The notes beneath the pieces are model-generated. The model did not search any database, was not told the DNA's origin, and saw only the letters and a program-made list of their open reading frames with translations. A stretch of DNA of 64,000 nt from Dromiciops gliroides (lineage: Eukaryota; Chordata; Mammalia; Microbiotheria; Microbiotheriidae). Below, in pieces: positions 42,201 through 54,050 of this stretch. Both the position numbers and the translations under genes were made by a program. Numbering within the stretch: the first letter of the stretch is position 1; each line of letters begins with the position of its first letter. The stretch lies in contig NC_057865.1 of assembly GCF_019393635.1 (NCBI RefSeq), forward strand, positions 297,179,385-297,243,384. The letters run 5' to 3'.

Positions 42201-43214
42201 GCTGAGTCATAAAACAGGGTCCCAGGTAAATGGCGTGCTCCTGGGGCAGAGTGAATGGGACCGGGGCAGGGGAAGCAGGGCTCACGCTCTGCTGGGATGT
42301 TTTCAGTCAAGGCAGAGATTTCAAGAGGAAGCCTCCTGTTAGGAAGTTGCTGCTGCTCTGCCCGTCTCTCCTTCCGTGCCCCTGCAGTGCCTTGAGCTCT
42401 TGGGGGTTTGGCACCCTGAAATTGACTTGTAAAACCCGTGTTTCTTCTGCATTTTCAGGCTAAACAACTACAGGAAGTCTTGGCTATACAAGCTTGGCTC
42501 TCTCCTTGTTGTGGCCCACCTCCTGATAAATGCCACGTACTCGGCCACGTCGCTTTACGTCTCCCACTTTAACTACCCTGGAGGGGCAGCCATACAAAAG
42601 CTCCACGAGTTGGTGCCCCCCAAAACAGGTCCGTGGGTCCGTGGCACAGAGGAGACTCCGTGGGGGGAGGGGAGGAGGGTAGACGGCTCTGCCGCGATAT
42701 GTTCTGGCTGGCCGTCTTCACCCACCATTCCCCCCGCTTCTTCCTAGATGTGGCGCTTCACATTGACGTGGCCGCTGCGCAGACTGGCGTCTCTCGATTT
42801 TTAGAGGTCAACAATGACTGGAAGTATGTAATCCACCGGGGCTTGTGGGGTCAGGGTCAGAGCTGGGATTTGAACCCAGCTCCCTGGCTCTGCTCTAGTG
42901 GGAGGCTCCCTGGTTTGTGGGGAGGAATGGAAGCTCTCTTCCAGGTGGGCGGTCACCACAGGGTCTCCTCTGTGCCTCCCAGGTACGACAAAAAGGAAGG
43001 TCTGCAGCCTGGGGCGGGGCCCATGATGTCCTACACGCACCTCCTCCTCGAGATGGACCCTGTGCAGCTGTCCCACTACAAGACCACCCACCGTGTGCTG
43101 GCCAACATCGCTGGCACCACGGGGGTCAAGCTGAACCTCACCAAACTACCTCCCTTTGACCTGAACTTGAAAACCAAGCTTGTGCTTTTGGAGAGACTGC
43201 TCAGGCCGTCCTGA
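36072..43214 (+). CDS. ALG12: ALG12, dolichyl-P-mannose:Man7GlcNAc2-PP-dolichol alpha-1,6-mannosyltransferase (9 coding exons)
   Basis: The enzyme is a GT22-family, multi-pass ER-membrane mannosyltransferase. It adds the eighth mannose, in alpha-1,6 linkage, to the lipid-linked N-glycan precursor on the lumenal side. Coding exons: 36072-36233, 36349-36481, 39066-39239, 39516-39710, 40977-41080, 41421-41644, 42459-42628, 42748-42823, 42983-43214. All phases agree. The sum is 1470 nt, or 489 residues; the human protein is 488. The N-terminal membrane helix is followed by [17 protein letters not shown], the conserved first lumenal loop of the family. Other family blocks are [36 protein letters not shown] and [10 protein letters not shown]. 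The ATG has a strong context (ACCATGG). The first coding intron starts GC and the fifth looks U12-type; the others are GT-AG. Confidence 0.97.
36349..36481 (+). CDS. ALG12: ALG12 coding exon 2
   Basis: It encodes [17 protein letters not shown], then the membrane segment to MSKFYSQLI. The acceptor is CTTTGTAG|TAC and the donor ATAG|GTAAGG. It is 133 nt. The preceding intron is only 115 nt. Confidence 0.96.
37540..37620 (-). mobile_element. MIR relic in ALG12 intron
   Basis: CTTCATCTTACACATGAGGA and AACTGAGGCTGAGCAGAC. Confidence 0.55.
39066..39239 (+). CDS. ALG12: ALG12 coding exon 3
   Basis: It encodes [20 protein letters not shown] and [19 protein letters not shown]. The acceptor is CCTGCAG|TGAG and the donor GTGG|GTATGT. 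It is 174 nt. Confidence 0.95.
39516..39710 (+). CDS. ALG12: ALG12 coding exon 4
   Basis: It encodes [40 protein letters not shown] and on to PAGIVCLG. The acceptor is TTTGCAG|TGC and the donor TTGG|GTGAGA. It is 195 nt. Confidence 0.95.
40148..40300 (-). mobile_element. CORE-SINE in ALG12 intron
   Basis: Reverse copy, T19 tail to CTTAGCTACCCC. CTTAGT(C/T)CTT-like flanks. Confidence 0.95.
40977..41080 (+). CDS. ALG12: ALG12 coding exon 5 (followed by a U12-type intron)
   Basis: It encodes [20 protein letters not shown], then [14 protein letters not shown]. The acceptor is CCCCAG|GAC. The donor is GGC|GTATCCTTTA, the U12 class consensus. It is 104 nt. Confidence 0.94.
41081..41420 (+). other. 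ALG12: U12-type (minor spliceosome) intron of ALG12
   Basis: The 5' end is GTATCCTTTA (41081-41090), identical to the U12 donor core RTATCCTTT. The branch-like CTCCTTGAC at 41396-41404 differs from TTCCTTRAC only at the first base, and its A (41403) is 17 nt from the AG. There is no strong polypyrimidine tract after it. The intron is in phase 0. Recognition by the minor spliceosome is inference from these two signals. Confidence 0.88.
41421..41644 (+). CDS. ALG12: ALG12 coding exon 6
   Basis: It begins [18 protein letters not shown] and includes [20 protein letters not shown]. The acceptor is CACCTGCAG|ACC, 17 nt after the U12-like branch A; the donor is CAT|GTGAGT. It is 224 nt. Confidence 0.95.
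42459..42628 (+). CDS. ALG12: ALG12 coding exon 7
   Basis: It encodes [20 protein letters not shown] and [19 protein letters not shown], ending VPPKT. The acceptor is ATTTTCAG|GCT and the donor ACAG|GTCCGT. It is 170 nt. Confidence 0.95.
42748..42823 (+). CDS. ALG12: ALG12 coding exon 8
   Basis: It encodes [20 protein letters not shown] and ends NDW plus two bases of K. The acceptor is CTTCCTAG|ATG and the donor GGAA|GTATGT. It is 76 nt. Confidence 0.94.
42983..43214 (+). CDS. ALG12: ALG12 coding exon 9 and stop
   Basis: It encodes [12 protein letters not shown] and then the C-terminus to [12 protein letters not shown], which matches human ERLPRPS. The acceptor is CCTCCCAG|GTA. The stop is TGA at 43212-43214. 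Confidence 0.95.
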
Positions 43215-43357
43215 GGGGCAGCAGGGCCCAGAGCACCCGCCCCTCAGGCTGACTTTCAGTGATGCACAGACAGTGGCTGCCCGGGCACAGGCCTCCTTCC
43301 CTAAGCCTGCAGCTCCTCTTCTACCCCTCCCCGGGCAGGGCCTGCACCAGTATCTGC

Positions 43358-43363
43358 AATAAA
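43358..43363 (+). promoter_or_regulatory. ALG12: ALG12 polyadenylation signal
   Basis: AATAAA lies about 145 nt after the ALG12 stop, with GT-rich sequence following within about 50 nt. A short 3' UTR is implied. Confidence 0.7.
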
Positions 43364-43380
43364 ACCCTTTCAGAGTGACG

Positions 43381-45049
43381 CGGAGCCTCGCAGGGTGGTC
43401 CCCCAGAGGGCAAGGGTCGCTGACCCTGGGCCCGAGCTGCGGCCACAGCTGCCTCCCTTCTTGGGTGTGGCCTGCCAGTCATGCTGGGGGCCCCCCCCCC
43501 CGGGAGCGGAGCTTGGAGCCTGGTTCTGTCCCCATGATGTGTGTCCTCACTGAGCACAACTTAGGAGACGGCGGCGGCCGGACTGAGCCAAAGTAAAGGA
43601 ATTTTCTTAGTCGGTGTCCGCAGTGGGTTTTGGTGGGGGCTGGGGGAGAGCAGGCAGGGTGGGGCCGCTTGTGGGGGTGGGGGCCTTCCCCCCCCCCCAC
43701 GTACCTTATCTGGGTATCATGGTCTGAGAAATGGGCACTCTCCGTCCCTGAGCTTTGCCAGTGCGCTGGGTGGGCCAAGGCCTCCCTTTGGGAAGATGGG
43801 CCGTGTCCCCAGGGCTTGGGCCGATGGGGACGTCACATGCTGATAGGGGGGAGTGCTGCCATCCCGGAGCCTGGGCAGGCAGGCCTGCGTCACGCTATTT
43901 TGTGTTTCGCCCTGCGTCGCAGAGGAAGGCCAGAGGCAGCCCTGGTTCTCAAGGAGACGACTGGCCAACAGCTAGGTCCCAACAAGACACAGTCTATACA
44001 GGATCAATGGGGACAGGGGAACTGACAGCATTAAGGGAGGTTGGGAAAAGCTTTCCTTCCCGTGTGGCTTGGGGTGTGGCTGAAAACACCTGGGAGGCAG
44101 CAGACTGGGATCTGGCCTTGTCTGTGCCTGTCAGCCGTAGCCTGGCTGTCAGACAAAAGCCTGCCTGATCCTTCTCCTGTCTTCTAGGATCCCCTCTATG
44201 CTTGTACTCCCTAGAGGAGAAAGGAGCCACAGAGTTCAGTAGTCTCTCTGTCTCTCCCCGCTGCTCCTTTCCTCTCCCCTCCCATCCTTCCCTGGTTAAT
44301 TCTGCAACCCAAAGATGGGTTTTCATCTAACAGACAATAGTGTCAGGGCATCTGTTACATAAATTTGGCTTGAGGGATACAGGACACACCTCTTAGACCA
44401 GTAAGACTACAGACCCTTTGGGTACAGAGTAAATAGATGTGTTCAGGAAACGTCAGGAGCCTGGCATAGGTTATGATAAATAGTGATGCAGAGTACCAAC
44501 TACTCAGAGCAAGCCGGAGCGCAACTAGTCCGATGCCCAGCTTGCTTGAATCACAATTTAATTTTTTTAACAACAGTGTAGGAAGCAGCAAGGGGAAACT
44601 AGAAACTATTCTGGATGTGAATCTCACAAAGAAGAAGTGAAAGCTGGTGTAGAAATCGTGAAAGCCTTGGAGAAGGTGTAGGACTGCTCCCTCCTAGAAT
44701 TGTGCCAAGGGGAGGAAAACTGGGCAGACCATACATGCTCAAGACAGGAGAGAGAAGAGGCAGGACCCTGTGCAGCAAAGTTCTACAGGGAAAGTCAGTC
44801 TGGGCTCAAGATTCTAATTCTGAAAGCCCAAAGAAAACACTTGTGATGAAGAGGAAAGGGGAGACCAGTGTGGATGCACAGGGGGCACAGCAACGGCTTA
44901 AAGAGATAGGGCCTGGAAAGGATGGTGGTCCCATGAATACAGAGTTGGGACAAAGGGATGGAAAAGGTCGATGCTGGGGGACAAGTAAGGACAAGTGCAC
45001 CGATGCATGGCTGGTGGAGCTGTCCATAGGAGTTCTGTAAAGTGGTGAA
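43381..45049. other. Region downstream of ALG12, no gene recognised
   Basis: GC-rich to 44,000 with two C-runs (43490-43501 and 43690-43699), then low-copy. 44,580-44,960 may be a worn L1 piece. Confidence 0.4.
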
Positions 45050-45735
45050 ACGGGCTCATGGCCTTCAGCTCAAAGATTTCACTGCTGGGCACAAATCCTA
45101 TGTAGGTTATTGGTTTAAAAAAAAAAACTCCAAATACGTGAAAGATAAGTGAAAAAGCAGATGGCCACAGACTTTAGGACAGCTAAACAGGGCAGGATAT
45201 GAATGTAATGGAAAAGTACTGTGTGGTAAGAAATGTCAGACAGATGTGATGAACTGATAAAAAGGGAAGTGAGCAGAGCCACAGAAACTGTATATACAGT
45301 GACTATAGCAAAACAGAAAAAAACAAAGTTCAAGACATCATGCCTGAAATGTTTCAAAATCAGAAAGAAGGAAGGTAGCTAGGTGGTGCAGTGGAAAAAG
45401 TACCGACCCTGGATTCAGGAGGACTGGAGTTCAAATCTGGCCTCAGACACTTACTAGCTGTATGATCCTGTGCAAGTCACTTAACCCCAATTGCCTCACC
45501 AAAAAAAAAAAAAAGAAAGAAAAAGAAAACATCTTGAGAGCAGGGATATTTGAAGACACCTTTTCCCAGTTGCTATTAAGAGGTGAGGGTCTGCAGGTGT
45601 GGAACAGTGATGTCAGGGGCTTTTTTTGGTTGCATTGAATGATTTTACTGAAATGTTTTTTCTCTTTTTTGTTATAAGGGATGATTCTCTGGGGAGATTT
45701 AATCAATGCAAAAATTTAATAAGTCTACTTTTAAA
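45050..45735 (+). mobile_element. L1 3' region, split by a SINE
   Basis: ATTTCACTGCTGGGCACAAA, GAATGTAATGGAAAAGTACT, GTGAGCAGAGCCACAGAAAC, then the 3' UTR after the SINE. Confidence 0.75.
45373..45520 (+). mobile_element. CORE-SINE inside L1
   Basis: GGTAGCTAGGTGGTGCAGTG to an A-rich tail; GAAAGAAGGAAG-like flank. Confidence 0.92.
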
Positions 45736-46164
45736 AATACCATCACAAGTCCTAAAACTCAGAATGAGCTGAAGGAAGCTAGGGACATTAACAAGGGGTG
45801 GGTTTGGGTTTTTGTTTGTTCTCCCCTATGACTTTTAAAACAAAGAGCTAGGTCTGCAGTGGGTGAGATGGGAGCTAACAGAGGGCAAAGCAGCTCAGAT
45901 GTCACTGCTTTTGTCTTTTTTCTGTCAAGGAAATAAGAACCAAAATGGCCACCAGCCAGCTGACCCCCCAGTATGAGCAATGAGGCGGGAAGAGAGCATC
46001 TAGCGGCCTTGGATGAGGCTGAGATGAAGCCCTGCCTTGGGTCCTGAAAGATTTCAGCTGTGACGGTTAACTTGATGTCAGCAATGGCTGAAAGACAAGA
46101 CTGTTCAAGTCACAGGCCAATGAGCCGCCCTTCTTGTCCTGATCAAAGTCGTGAATTAACTTGT

Positions 46165-46385
46165 AGAAAAGACAGGCCTTGAGAGGTAGCTGGGCCTGGA
46201 GTAAGGAGGACCTGGGTTCAAACCCAACCTCAAACACTTAGTAGGTCTGTGACCCTGGGGAAATCTCCTCAACTGTAAAAGGAGAACAGCACCTCCCTCC
46301 CAGGCTTGTTGGGCGGATCAAATCAAAGCTTTTAGGAAAGGCCTGGCATGTAGCAGGTGCTTAATAAATGTTTGCTTTTGTTTGT
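46165..46385 (+). mobile_element. MAR1/MIR-type CORE-SINE
   Basis: GAGGTAGCTGGGCCTGGAGT, TAGGTCTGTGACCCTGGGG and GTAGCAGGTGCTTAATAAAT. Confidence 0.7.
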
Positions 46386-46839
46386 GGGTCTCAGGAGTAT
46401 CTACCCTGGCTTTGCCCAGAACAGCTCGTTAGAATATTTTCTTCTCTGACTTGCTGACTAAAAGAATGCTGAGACAGCCTGCCTAGACTTTAGATAAATG
46501 CAGAATGAGTTAAAATAGCCCACACTATCTATGCTTCTGAGAGAGGTGTCGATCTGGTGTTAGATAAGGCAGGTAAATTAATTCTGAATCGATTCAGTGG
46601 CTGCACTCAATGAGGAACTATTAATGGTAAAATGCCAATAAGTCTCTAGTGAAATGCCCCAGGATCTGTTCTGTTCTGCCAGGTCCCTGGTACGAATGTT
46701 AAAGAGAGACATGCTTACCATGTTTGCATGTGTAGGAGAGAACGCTAACCCAATGGTTGGGTGGGTCAGCAACCTAACAGTTATGCAATTAAAATGTCTT
46801 CCTGTTGACTGAGAGATTCCCTCTCCCAGGTATGTACCT

Positions 46840-47290
46840 CCCAAAATGTCAGTCCCACTTACCCCCAAATCCTTATGATACCATTTTTTTTGGTAGCAGA
46901 TCAATTGGGGAATGGCTAAACAAATTATGGTGCATGCATGTAATGAACTATTTCTGTGCCCTAAGAAATGATGACTATGGAGACCGTAGAGAAGTATGAC
47001 AATTGGGGTTCGAAGGCAAAGTGAAGTGACCTCAACTAGGAAAACTAAGTACATGATTGCAACAACATAAATGGAAACAACTCAAAGCTGAGCAAGACAA
47101 CGGATACACCTGAAGAAGGGATGGAGAAAACCACCTTCTTTCTTGCAGGTGAGGGAGCACAGATGTGAAGGATTGATTTGCACAGCCTTTCAGACTCATT
47201 AAGGTGTTGACAGGTTACTTTGACTGCTTCCCCCCCACTCCTTTTTATTTTTTTGCCACAGGGGAAGGCCCTCTGGATAGGGATAAGGGG
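46840..47290 (+). mobile_element. L1 3' region
   Basis: GATCAATTGGGGAATGGCTA, AATTATGGTGCATGCATGTA, GCCCTAAGAAATGATGACTA and a worn 3' UTR. Confidence 0.75.
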
Positions 47291-48967
47291 AAGGACCTAT
47301 TTAGGGAAGGCCATGGAAAAGAACAGGTTCAGTCGATTTCAGGTCAGTGAGTGGGCAGCACAGGACGGCTTCCATGCTTGTACCTTGGAAGGTCTTCTGA
47401 CCTAGGCAGACCTCGTCTTCAGTCAAGCTCTGGGGGCCACAGTTCAGGAAGGCTATCTATCAACTGGAGGGTCTCCAGAGAGCAGTGGGGGTCTTGAAGT
47501 AGAACCAGGACTAATGGGTGGCAGCCCTCAGGTGGTGGTGGTGGTAGGCTCCCTCCCTGGAGGTCTGCCAGGCAAGGTGGGATCACCACTTGGGTGTGCA
47601 CTAGTGGGGTTTCCTCTTGAGGTATACATTGGACTAGATGCCCACTGAGGCCCCTTCCAGCGAGAGTTCTGTCTCCGAATTGAGTAGGGGGACCTTGGAG
47701 ATCAGCTATTTTACTTTTTTTTTTTTTGGTGGTGGTGGGGGGGCATCAAAGTGTTTAAAAAATTTTTTTTATTCTAACAGGAACCAACAAAGTGCCTCTG
47801 CCCTCCACACCAGCTGGTGCATGCCACTGAGGTGGGCTGAGCCACAGGAGATCTGGGCCCGAGCAGCAGTCTTCCAGGTTGGGGGTCACTGGTCCCCCGC
47901 CTTGGGCTGGCTTAGATTTTGTATTAATTTGCAGTTGTCTAGATAGTCAAGTCTAGGGTGCCAGGTACCAGCTGCTTTTGGCAGGGTTGTGACTTGGTCC
48001 ACAGCCTGTCCCAACGTGTTTATTTGTGACATGGAGGCCACATGATGACGGCAGATGCCAATCTGCCGACCAGTCTGGGTGAGGAAGGCCACATCAGGGA
48101 GGCCCTAGACAAGAGTGTGCCTATGCACACACCATAACCTGCGCCACGTCCCCAAGCCAAGCCTGTCTGTCAGGGTGACAGCGGCATCAGGCCCGGCGCA
48201 GGGGGGTGGGGGTGGGGCGCGGGGCATCCCCTCTGGGGTCTCCCTCCCCCTGGGACATGGAGAATCAGGGAGTGACCATGGTGGGCGTCAGAAGCAGGAC
48301 TTCACCAGTCTTCCTCATTCTACCGTGGGGCTCCCAGCCAAAAGAGTGCAGCCCTGGCTTTTCAGCTGCTCTGCTATGACCCTTGGATGCTCCCGGGACT
48401 GGAGGATGAAGGGCTTCGGTCCATCACTGCCCAGCTCTTGCTGCATCCCCACCCCCAGGCTCCTGACTCTCCTGACTCCTGCCTCACTGCTTCGCCTGCT
48501 CCTGTGACTGGGAAGGTGGGGAAGGGAGCCTGTTACAACAGGCTCTGAGAGAAGGCCTGAGGGTCTCTGAATAAAGCGCGCCTTTTGGTACCATCAAACC
48601 CTAGCTGGTTTTCAGTTCTGCTCCCCAGAGATGAAGTTAACAAAGAGTTTCCCTATCAAATGGGCGAGGAATCACTGAAGTATGAAAAAATAAACAAGAC
48701 AGCTATGGAAACTAAAGGAGCTGAACAGTCCCCATCACAAAGCTGTGAATGTCACCTGATTCTATGGGCTTTTGAGGCAGGCTCCAGAGCCCAGGACGCC
48801 CCCCTCCCGAGTGGACAGTTACTGGTTTGGGGGCATCCTTGCCCAGAGAGCTAACAGGGAATGGTAACTAACTGCAGAGCATTCTGGGTTTCAATCTGGA
48901 ATCAAGTGAGACTTTATGGGACTATGTGGATGGGGTAAAATATTTTAGTTTATAATAGTTAAAAGTT
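47291..48967. other. Intergenic, no gene recognised
   Basis: A T-run with GGTGG repeats at 47715-47750, otherwise low-copy. Short frames have no family motif. Confidence 0.4.
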
Positions 48968-48969
48968 TA

Positions 48970-49120
48970 GGGGCAGCTAGGTGGCGCAGTGGATAGAGCA
49001 CCGGCCCTGGAGTCAGGAATACCTGAGTTTAAATCCGGCCTCAGACACTTAACACTTACTAGCTGTGTGACCCTAGGCAAGTCACTTAACCCCAATTGCC
49101 TCACTAAAAAAATACAAAAA
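48970..49120 (+). mobile_element. CORE-SINE just beyond the probable ZBED4 3' end
   Basis: Near-consensus GGGGCAGCTAGGTGGCGCAG. AAAAGTTTA flanks both ends. Confidence 0.96.
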
Positions 49121-49309
49121 AAAAAAAGTTTACACATTGTTTGCACTTAGAAATAAAAAGTCAGGGTTCACCAGCACTAGAAAATTGCAAATAAAAGGTT
49201 TAATTTCAGAAACTGAGTTCACCATTTATAAATACACTAAAACATAGTAAATGCAAAAATTAGATTAGGCAAAGGTACAGTATTTTAACAAAACTACAAC
49301 TTTTCTAAA

Positions 49310-50531
49310 AGTTCATAGGCAAATGAGTGATTTATTACCCCCCAAATATTTCATCTAAAAACTGAAATGAGAAATTGACCCCTTTTCTAGATGTTAAAAC
49401 AAAAATAATATTGAGAACATACTGTTCAAAGGAAAACCTGACTGTTTTTACTTTATTCTGATGTCTTAGGATTCTAAACCTCCTGCCTGCCTGCTGAATT
49501 GTCCCACTAAGCAGTGCCCACGTCTATAAGGCTATTCTTGTGAAGGGAATACAGTAATCAGTTTTCTACAACAGATTCTGATGCATATGTTCAATCGACT
49601 CAGGAACCACCGCTTGATCTGACACCAGGAGCTTCCTAGCTTGGATCCACAAAGTGGATATTCAAGGCTTCCCCATCAATGCACTGAACTCCTTTCTGCT
49701 GTAGATTCCTTTCCATCTTCTGCACTGTGTTAAATAACATAAGCATGAATTCACAAACCTTGGTGAAAATACCAAGCAGCTTATATAAATACTCAGAATA
49801 TTTCTGAAGTTCAAGGACAATGGAAAACCTGAATAAAAAGCAAACACAAAAACAAACACAAAAAGCCAATGGGAAGTTTCTTTAGAGCTCCCTGTATAAC
49901 AGATATTCCATAATACCTCTAACTTTAGTTGCGTGTTCAAATACTACAAATTTTCTGTACTAGAAAGCGGCTCTCCCCGTCTCGTCTGTTTTCGCCCTCC
50001 AAGTATCTGAGAGCGGGCAGTCAGTGACTGCTCAGGAAAGGATAGTTTTGACCTCCCCCTCTGAAACCCAGCATTCACTGGACAGCTCCAAAAGCTGCTC
50101 GGTTGCCCTAAGAGCAAAGTTTAACTAAAATACAGTACCTGGTTCATGGGTTTTACATAATTGAATTAAAAAAACACTACAGAGTCAAACTGTGTACATC
50201 TCTCTCTCTCTCTTTACCATTCCATTAAAACAAATGACTGACACCCCCCACCCCTTTAAAAGTTTACAGTTATGGATTAAAACCTAATCATCGTATTTGA
50301 TAATTTGACAAGACAGACTACCTAGTGTGGACTTGTTAAAAAAAACATATATACACCATCTGGCCTGAAGAACTATGGATAAGGCACATGTAGACACTGG
50401 ATTGAAAGCTGGAGAGTGGCGCTAACCTTGGAATCAGGGTCCCTGATTGGATGTCATACATGGCCCCTAGGTGGAGCAATGTCCAGGAGGCGTCAGATCC
50501 TTGGAACCTGGCAGCTTGTTCATTCGTTCAT
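49310..50531 (-). other. ZBED4: ZBED4 3' UTR (probable)
   Basis: AT-rich sequence mostly free of recognisable repeats follows the stop codon. Two AATAAA signals on the coding strand are at 49457-49452 and 49336-49331. The end is not proven. Confidence 0.5.
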
Positions 50532-53500
50532 TCAATACTGAAAGTATATTAAGGGAAGATTGACTTTCAAAAAGATCAGCTTCTCGAAGTGTTCCGTCAT
50601 GAGCCTGGCCTGGCTGAAGCTGCCGCTTTCGTTGGATGTGCTGTTGAACAGTCTTTCGGAAGGAACAATGCTTGGGGGACAGCCCAAGAACCTGACGGCC
50701 AGCTTGGCCAGGGCTGGCCAGGATGACTTCTTTAAATTCCAGTAAGTTAGGGGGTCACAGTTGTGTTCAAGCATCTCTTCCTCCAAGTAGGCGAGCACCA
50801 TTTCTTCTGGCAGCTTCTTCTTGTCTCTTAGATCTTTCTTTTTAAGCTTGGCCATAAGTGACCAGAGGCTGTCCTCTCCAGCAGAGTTTGTAGATGGCGA
50901 ACCTGTATCACACCCATTGGAAACAGGTTTATCATCTGAGGTAGAACTCAAAATTTCTAGTTCCCTGATTAAATCTTGCTTGTACTGTTCAGCCTCCTCT
51001 TCTGTAAATAAGGAAGCTTTATAACGAGGGTCCAAAAGAGTAGCAAAAATGTACCTTGGGTCATGAAGGGTAGAGGATAATCTACTTACCATTGCTTCTT
51101 TCAAAGACTTCAGCATGGTGTCAATGCCCATTGTTTCCTCAAATAACATTTCTATTTTCCTATTGAGAATGTGGATCATTGGGATCACCTGGCTCAGTGT
51201 GGACATGTGTGTGCTCATCTCCCGACTCGCAGCCTCAAACGGTTTCAGCGCATGGCACACAGACTGCATGACCTCCCACTGGTCACAGCTAATCTGTTCT
51301 CGGAAGCTACATTCGATCGACATTTCATCAATCGCCCTCTTCTGTTCGATGAGGCGCTCAAGCATGTGAAAGGACGTATTCCATTTGGACGGAACGTCTT
51401 GGATGAGATGGTGCTGGGGCAGCTCGTATTCCCTCTGCAATTCGGCGAGCTTCTCCTTTGCCTTTGCTGACCGATGTACCCTCTCACAGATTTTCCTAGC
51501 AATGCTAAGCAAGTTCTGGACCATTCTCTGGCTTTTAATAGCCTCACTGACGATCAGATTAATCGTGTGACCGAAGCACGGCACGCTGGAGTGTTCCCCT
51601 TCATTTAATGTCTTCCCAATGCTCTGATTATCAGTCACGGTCATTCCAATCTGAAGGCCGACAGAAGTGACCCAGGCCTCCCACCAGTATTCCAGCTGCT
51701 TCTGAACACTGACCCCGCTGTAATCGCAATCCACTTGGGACACGTTTAAAAGTGCGGAGCAGTGGTAGTCTTCACAATGGGGCCGGACTGAGGACTCAAA
51801 CGTGACCCAGTGTGCGGTGAGAGTGAGATACTCCCGAGTCTGGCTACTCATCCAGATCCCAGAGGTGAAATGGATCACGCCGCTTTCGGCTTCTTTAAGA
51901 TGGGAAACGATGATCTGCTTCACATTATCATACATGTCCGGGATTGCAGTCCTAGAAAAGTACGACGGCGCCGGTAAAGAGTATTGAGGTTGCAAGTATT
52001 CGAGCAGCCTGTTAAAGCCAATATTGTCTACAAAAGAATATGGCTGAAGGTCAAGTGCAATCATTTCTGCTACAAGACTCGTGATTTTTTTGGCAACTGG
52101 GTGAGAGTCAGAAAACTTTTCATTGGTTTCATCCAAGGACGATGATGCTAATAAATCCGTGCTCAGGGGCACGCGTATCTCCGCAGCAGAGGGCAACACT
52201 GTCTCTGAGGCGTCATTTTTCAGCACGTTGCTATGAAACCGTTGTAAATGTCTTAGAAGGCAACTGGTACCCAAGTTGGTTGGCTTCTTCCCCCTGCTTA
52301 TTGTACGCCCACAGTGCAAACACACTACTTTTGTCGAGTCTGCTGAACAAATTGAAAAATGATTCCACAGTTTTGAGGTCTTTTTGCTATTAACAGGAAA
52401 GATCACTTGATTATCATTCGTAACCATTGTTGGCAAGTCAGTCAATTTAGAGGAGGAACATTCTGCAGAAGCCAAAGTGGCATAAGGAGAATTTGCCAAA
52501 CTAGCATCAATAAAGCTCTTTTGGTTCCCAATCACTTCTGGGTGACGCCTGTACAGATGTCTCATTAAACAACTTGTACCGACATCCCCCTTTTTCCCAC
52601 GACTAATCATACAACTACAATATCTGCAAACTGCTTTCAGATTGTCCGTGGGAGACAGCGAAAAATGATGCCAAACTTCTGACTTCAGTCTTTTCATTAT
52701 CTTTTTGTTTTGTTGAAAAACAGTGCCCGGCTCAAATATTAAGGTACTCAGTCCATCCCCCTGTTTCTCGGGAGAAGACACCAAGGAAGCCTCACCCACA
52801 TCATCTGAGGACGACAGAACAGACATGTCTTCCATTAAAGTGTCTCCAGGATTGAGATGAGAATGGATGTCTTCCGTGAGCCTATCAGGAGAAGAGGAGG
52901 CTGAAGGCGACTCTTTCACCACCTTTCCTGGAGAAGATGCCACAGAATTCAAATCTCCTTCTGAGGGCAGTAAAGAAGGCAACAGAGTGGGAGGAGCAGA
53001 ATAAAGAGGGGGGATGCTTGTGCCACCTCCATTCTCCTGCAAAACAATTGAACGATGGGCTCTCCACATGTGCCTGATTAAACAGCTCGTGCCCAGATCT
53101 TTGCCATTCTTTCCTCTACTGAACTCGTTCATGCAGTGTATGCAGACAGCTTTAGAATTATCTAAAGGAGACAGATAAAAATGCTTCCAAACAGCAGACC
53201 TCCTTCTGGAACCTGAAGTGCTCTTTGGGACTGGAACAGTCTTTTCGGCTGCATTCTCCACAGTGTCGTCATACTGGGCACCAGGCAGGTGTGGAGACGA
53301 GCCCACCAGTGCTTCTTCTTTGCTGTACTTCTCTGAGATGGACAAGTCGGATGACATTTCTTCAGAAGAAACGGCAGAGCCGGACTCCTCCATCACACGG
53401 TCTGGGGAGGGTATCTTGGAAGCCATCTTCTTGACCAGCTTGATAGGGGACAACACGGTGCTCAGGTCGCCGACGTCTGCAGGCTGTGGAGGGAGTAGCA

Positions 53501-54050
53501 AGGATGGGGATGGGAAGGAGGCGATGCTGGGCATGCTCCCATTCTCCTGAATGAGCACGGTGGGGTGGGCCCTGCGCACGTGCCTCATCAGGCAGCTGGT
53601 ACTCAAGTCCTTCTCGTTCTTGCCCCGGCTGAACTCCTTCATACAGTACATGCAGATCGCTTTGGTGCTGTCCCGAGGAGAGATGAAGAAGTGATTCCAG
53701 GCTGGGGACTTCTTCCGGGAGCTGATGTTCCTGCCGGAAAGGAGGCTCTGGGCCACGGCTTCCATCGCCACATCGTACAGTGTGCTACTATACTGTGAAA
53801 ATAAAGAGCCGTAATCCTCCTCATTGTCAGGAGAAGAGTGTTTCCCAGGGTGACGACTGCTACAACTCTTGCCTTTGAATTCTGCTTGTTCATCACTGCT
53901 GTCTGCTTGTCGCACGTCCTCTTGCTCACTTTTAAAATCCATTCTTTCCAAACTATGGTTAGTTATATTATCTGGTTCTACTTTAAAATTTATTTTATCT
54001 AACACAAAACTATTATCCATTTTTGGACACGCTTCCTGATTCTTATCCAT
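50532..54050 (-). CDS. ZBED4: ZBED4, BED-type zinc finger protein 4 (domesticated hAT transposase)
   Basis: This is a nuclear DNA-binding protein descended from a hAT transposase and retained as a host gene. The single uninterrupted frame has 1172 codons (human 1171) and is collinear with human ZBED4. Four BED fingers are visible: about residues 115-163 (C133, C136, H157, H162), then one each starting [22 protein letters not shown] and [11 protein letters not shown], all with the spacing C-x2-C ... H-x4-H. The C-terminal half holds the transposase-like core with [20 protein letters not shown], the hAT CxxH signature [26 protein letters not shown], and the hAT dimerisation region (about [13 protein letters not shown] to LPLIYFQY). 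The start context is weak at -3 (C) but has G at +4. The gene's 5' exon lies outside the window. Confidence 0.98.
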   Translation of the reverse strand: MDKNQEACPKMDNSFVLDKINFKVEPDNITNHSLERMDFKSEQEDVRQADSSDEQAEFKGKSCSSRHPGKHSSPDNEEDYGSLFSQYSSTLYDVAMEAVAQSLLSGRNISSRKKSPAWNHFFISPRDSTKAICMYCMKEFSRGKNEKDLSTSCLMRHVRRAHPTVLIQENGSMPSIASFPSPSLLLPPQPADVGDLSTVLSPIKLVKKMASKIPSPDRVMEESGSAVSSEEMSSDLSISEKYSKEEALVGSSPHLPGAQYDDTVENAAEKTVPVPKSTSGSRRRSAVWKHFYLSPLDNSKAVCIHCMNEFSRGKNGKDLGTSCLIRHMWRAHRSIVLQENGGGTSIPPLYSAPPTLLPSLLPSEGDLNSVASSPGKVVKESPSASSSPDRLTEDIHSHLNPGDTLMEDMSVLSSSDDVGEASLVSSPEKQGDGLSTLIFEPGTVFQQNKKIMKRLKSEVWHHFSLSPTDNLKAVCRYCSCMISRGKKGDVGTSCLMRHLYRRHPEVIGNQKSFIDASLANSPYATLASAECSSSKLTDLPTMVTNDNQVIFPVNSKKTSKLWNHFSICSADSTKVVCLHCGRTISRGKKPTNLGTSCLLRHLQRFHSNVLKNDASETVLPSAAEIRVPLSTDLLASSSLDETNEKFSDSHPVAKKITSLVAEMIALDLQPYSFVDNIGFNRLLEYLQPQYSLPAPSYFSRTAIPDMYDNVKQIIVSHLKEAESGVIHFTSGIWMSSQTREYLTLTAHWVTFESSVRPHCEDYHCSALLNVSQVDCDYSGVSVQKQLEYWWEAWVTSVGLQIGMTVTDNQSIGKTLNEGEHSSVPCFGHTINLIVSEAIKSQRMVQNLLSIARKICERVHRSAKAKEKLAELQREYELPQHHLIQDVPSKWNTSFHMLERLIEQKRAIDEMSIECSFREQISCDQWEVMQSVCHALKPFEAASREMSTHMSTLSQVIPMIHILNRKIEMLFEETMGIDTMLKSLKEAMVSRLSSTLHDPRYIFATLLDPRYKASLFTEEEAEQYKQDLIRELEILSSTSDDKPVSNGCDTGSPSTNSAGEDSLWSLMAKLKKKDLRDKKKLPEEMVLAYLEEEMLEHNCDPLTYWNLKKSSWPALAKLAVRFLGCPPSIVPSERLFNSTSNESGSFSQARLMTEHFEKLIFLKVNLPLIYFQY

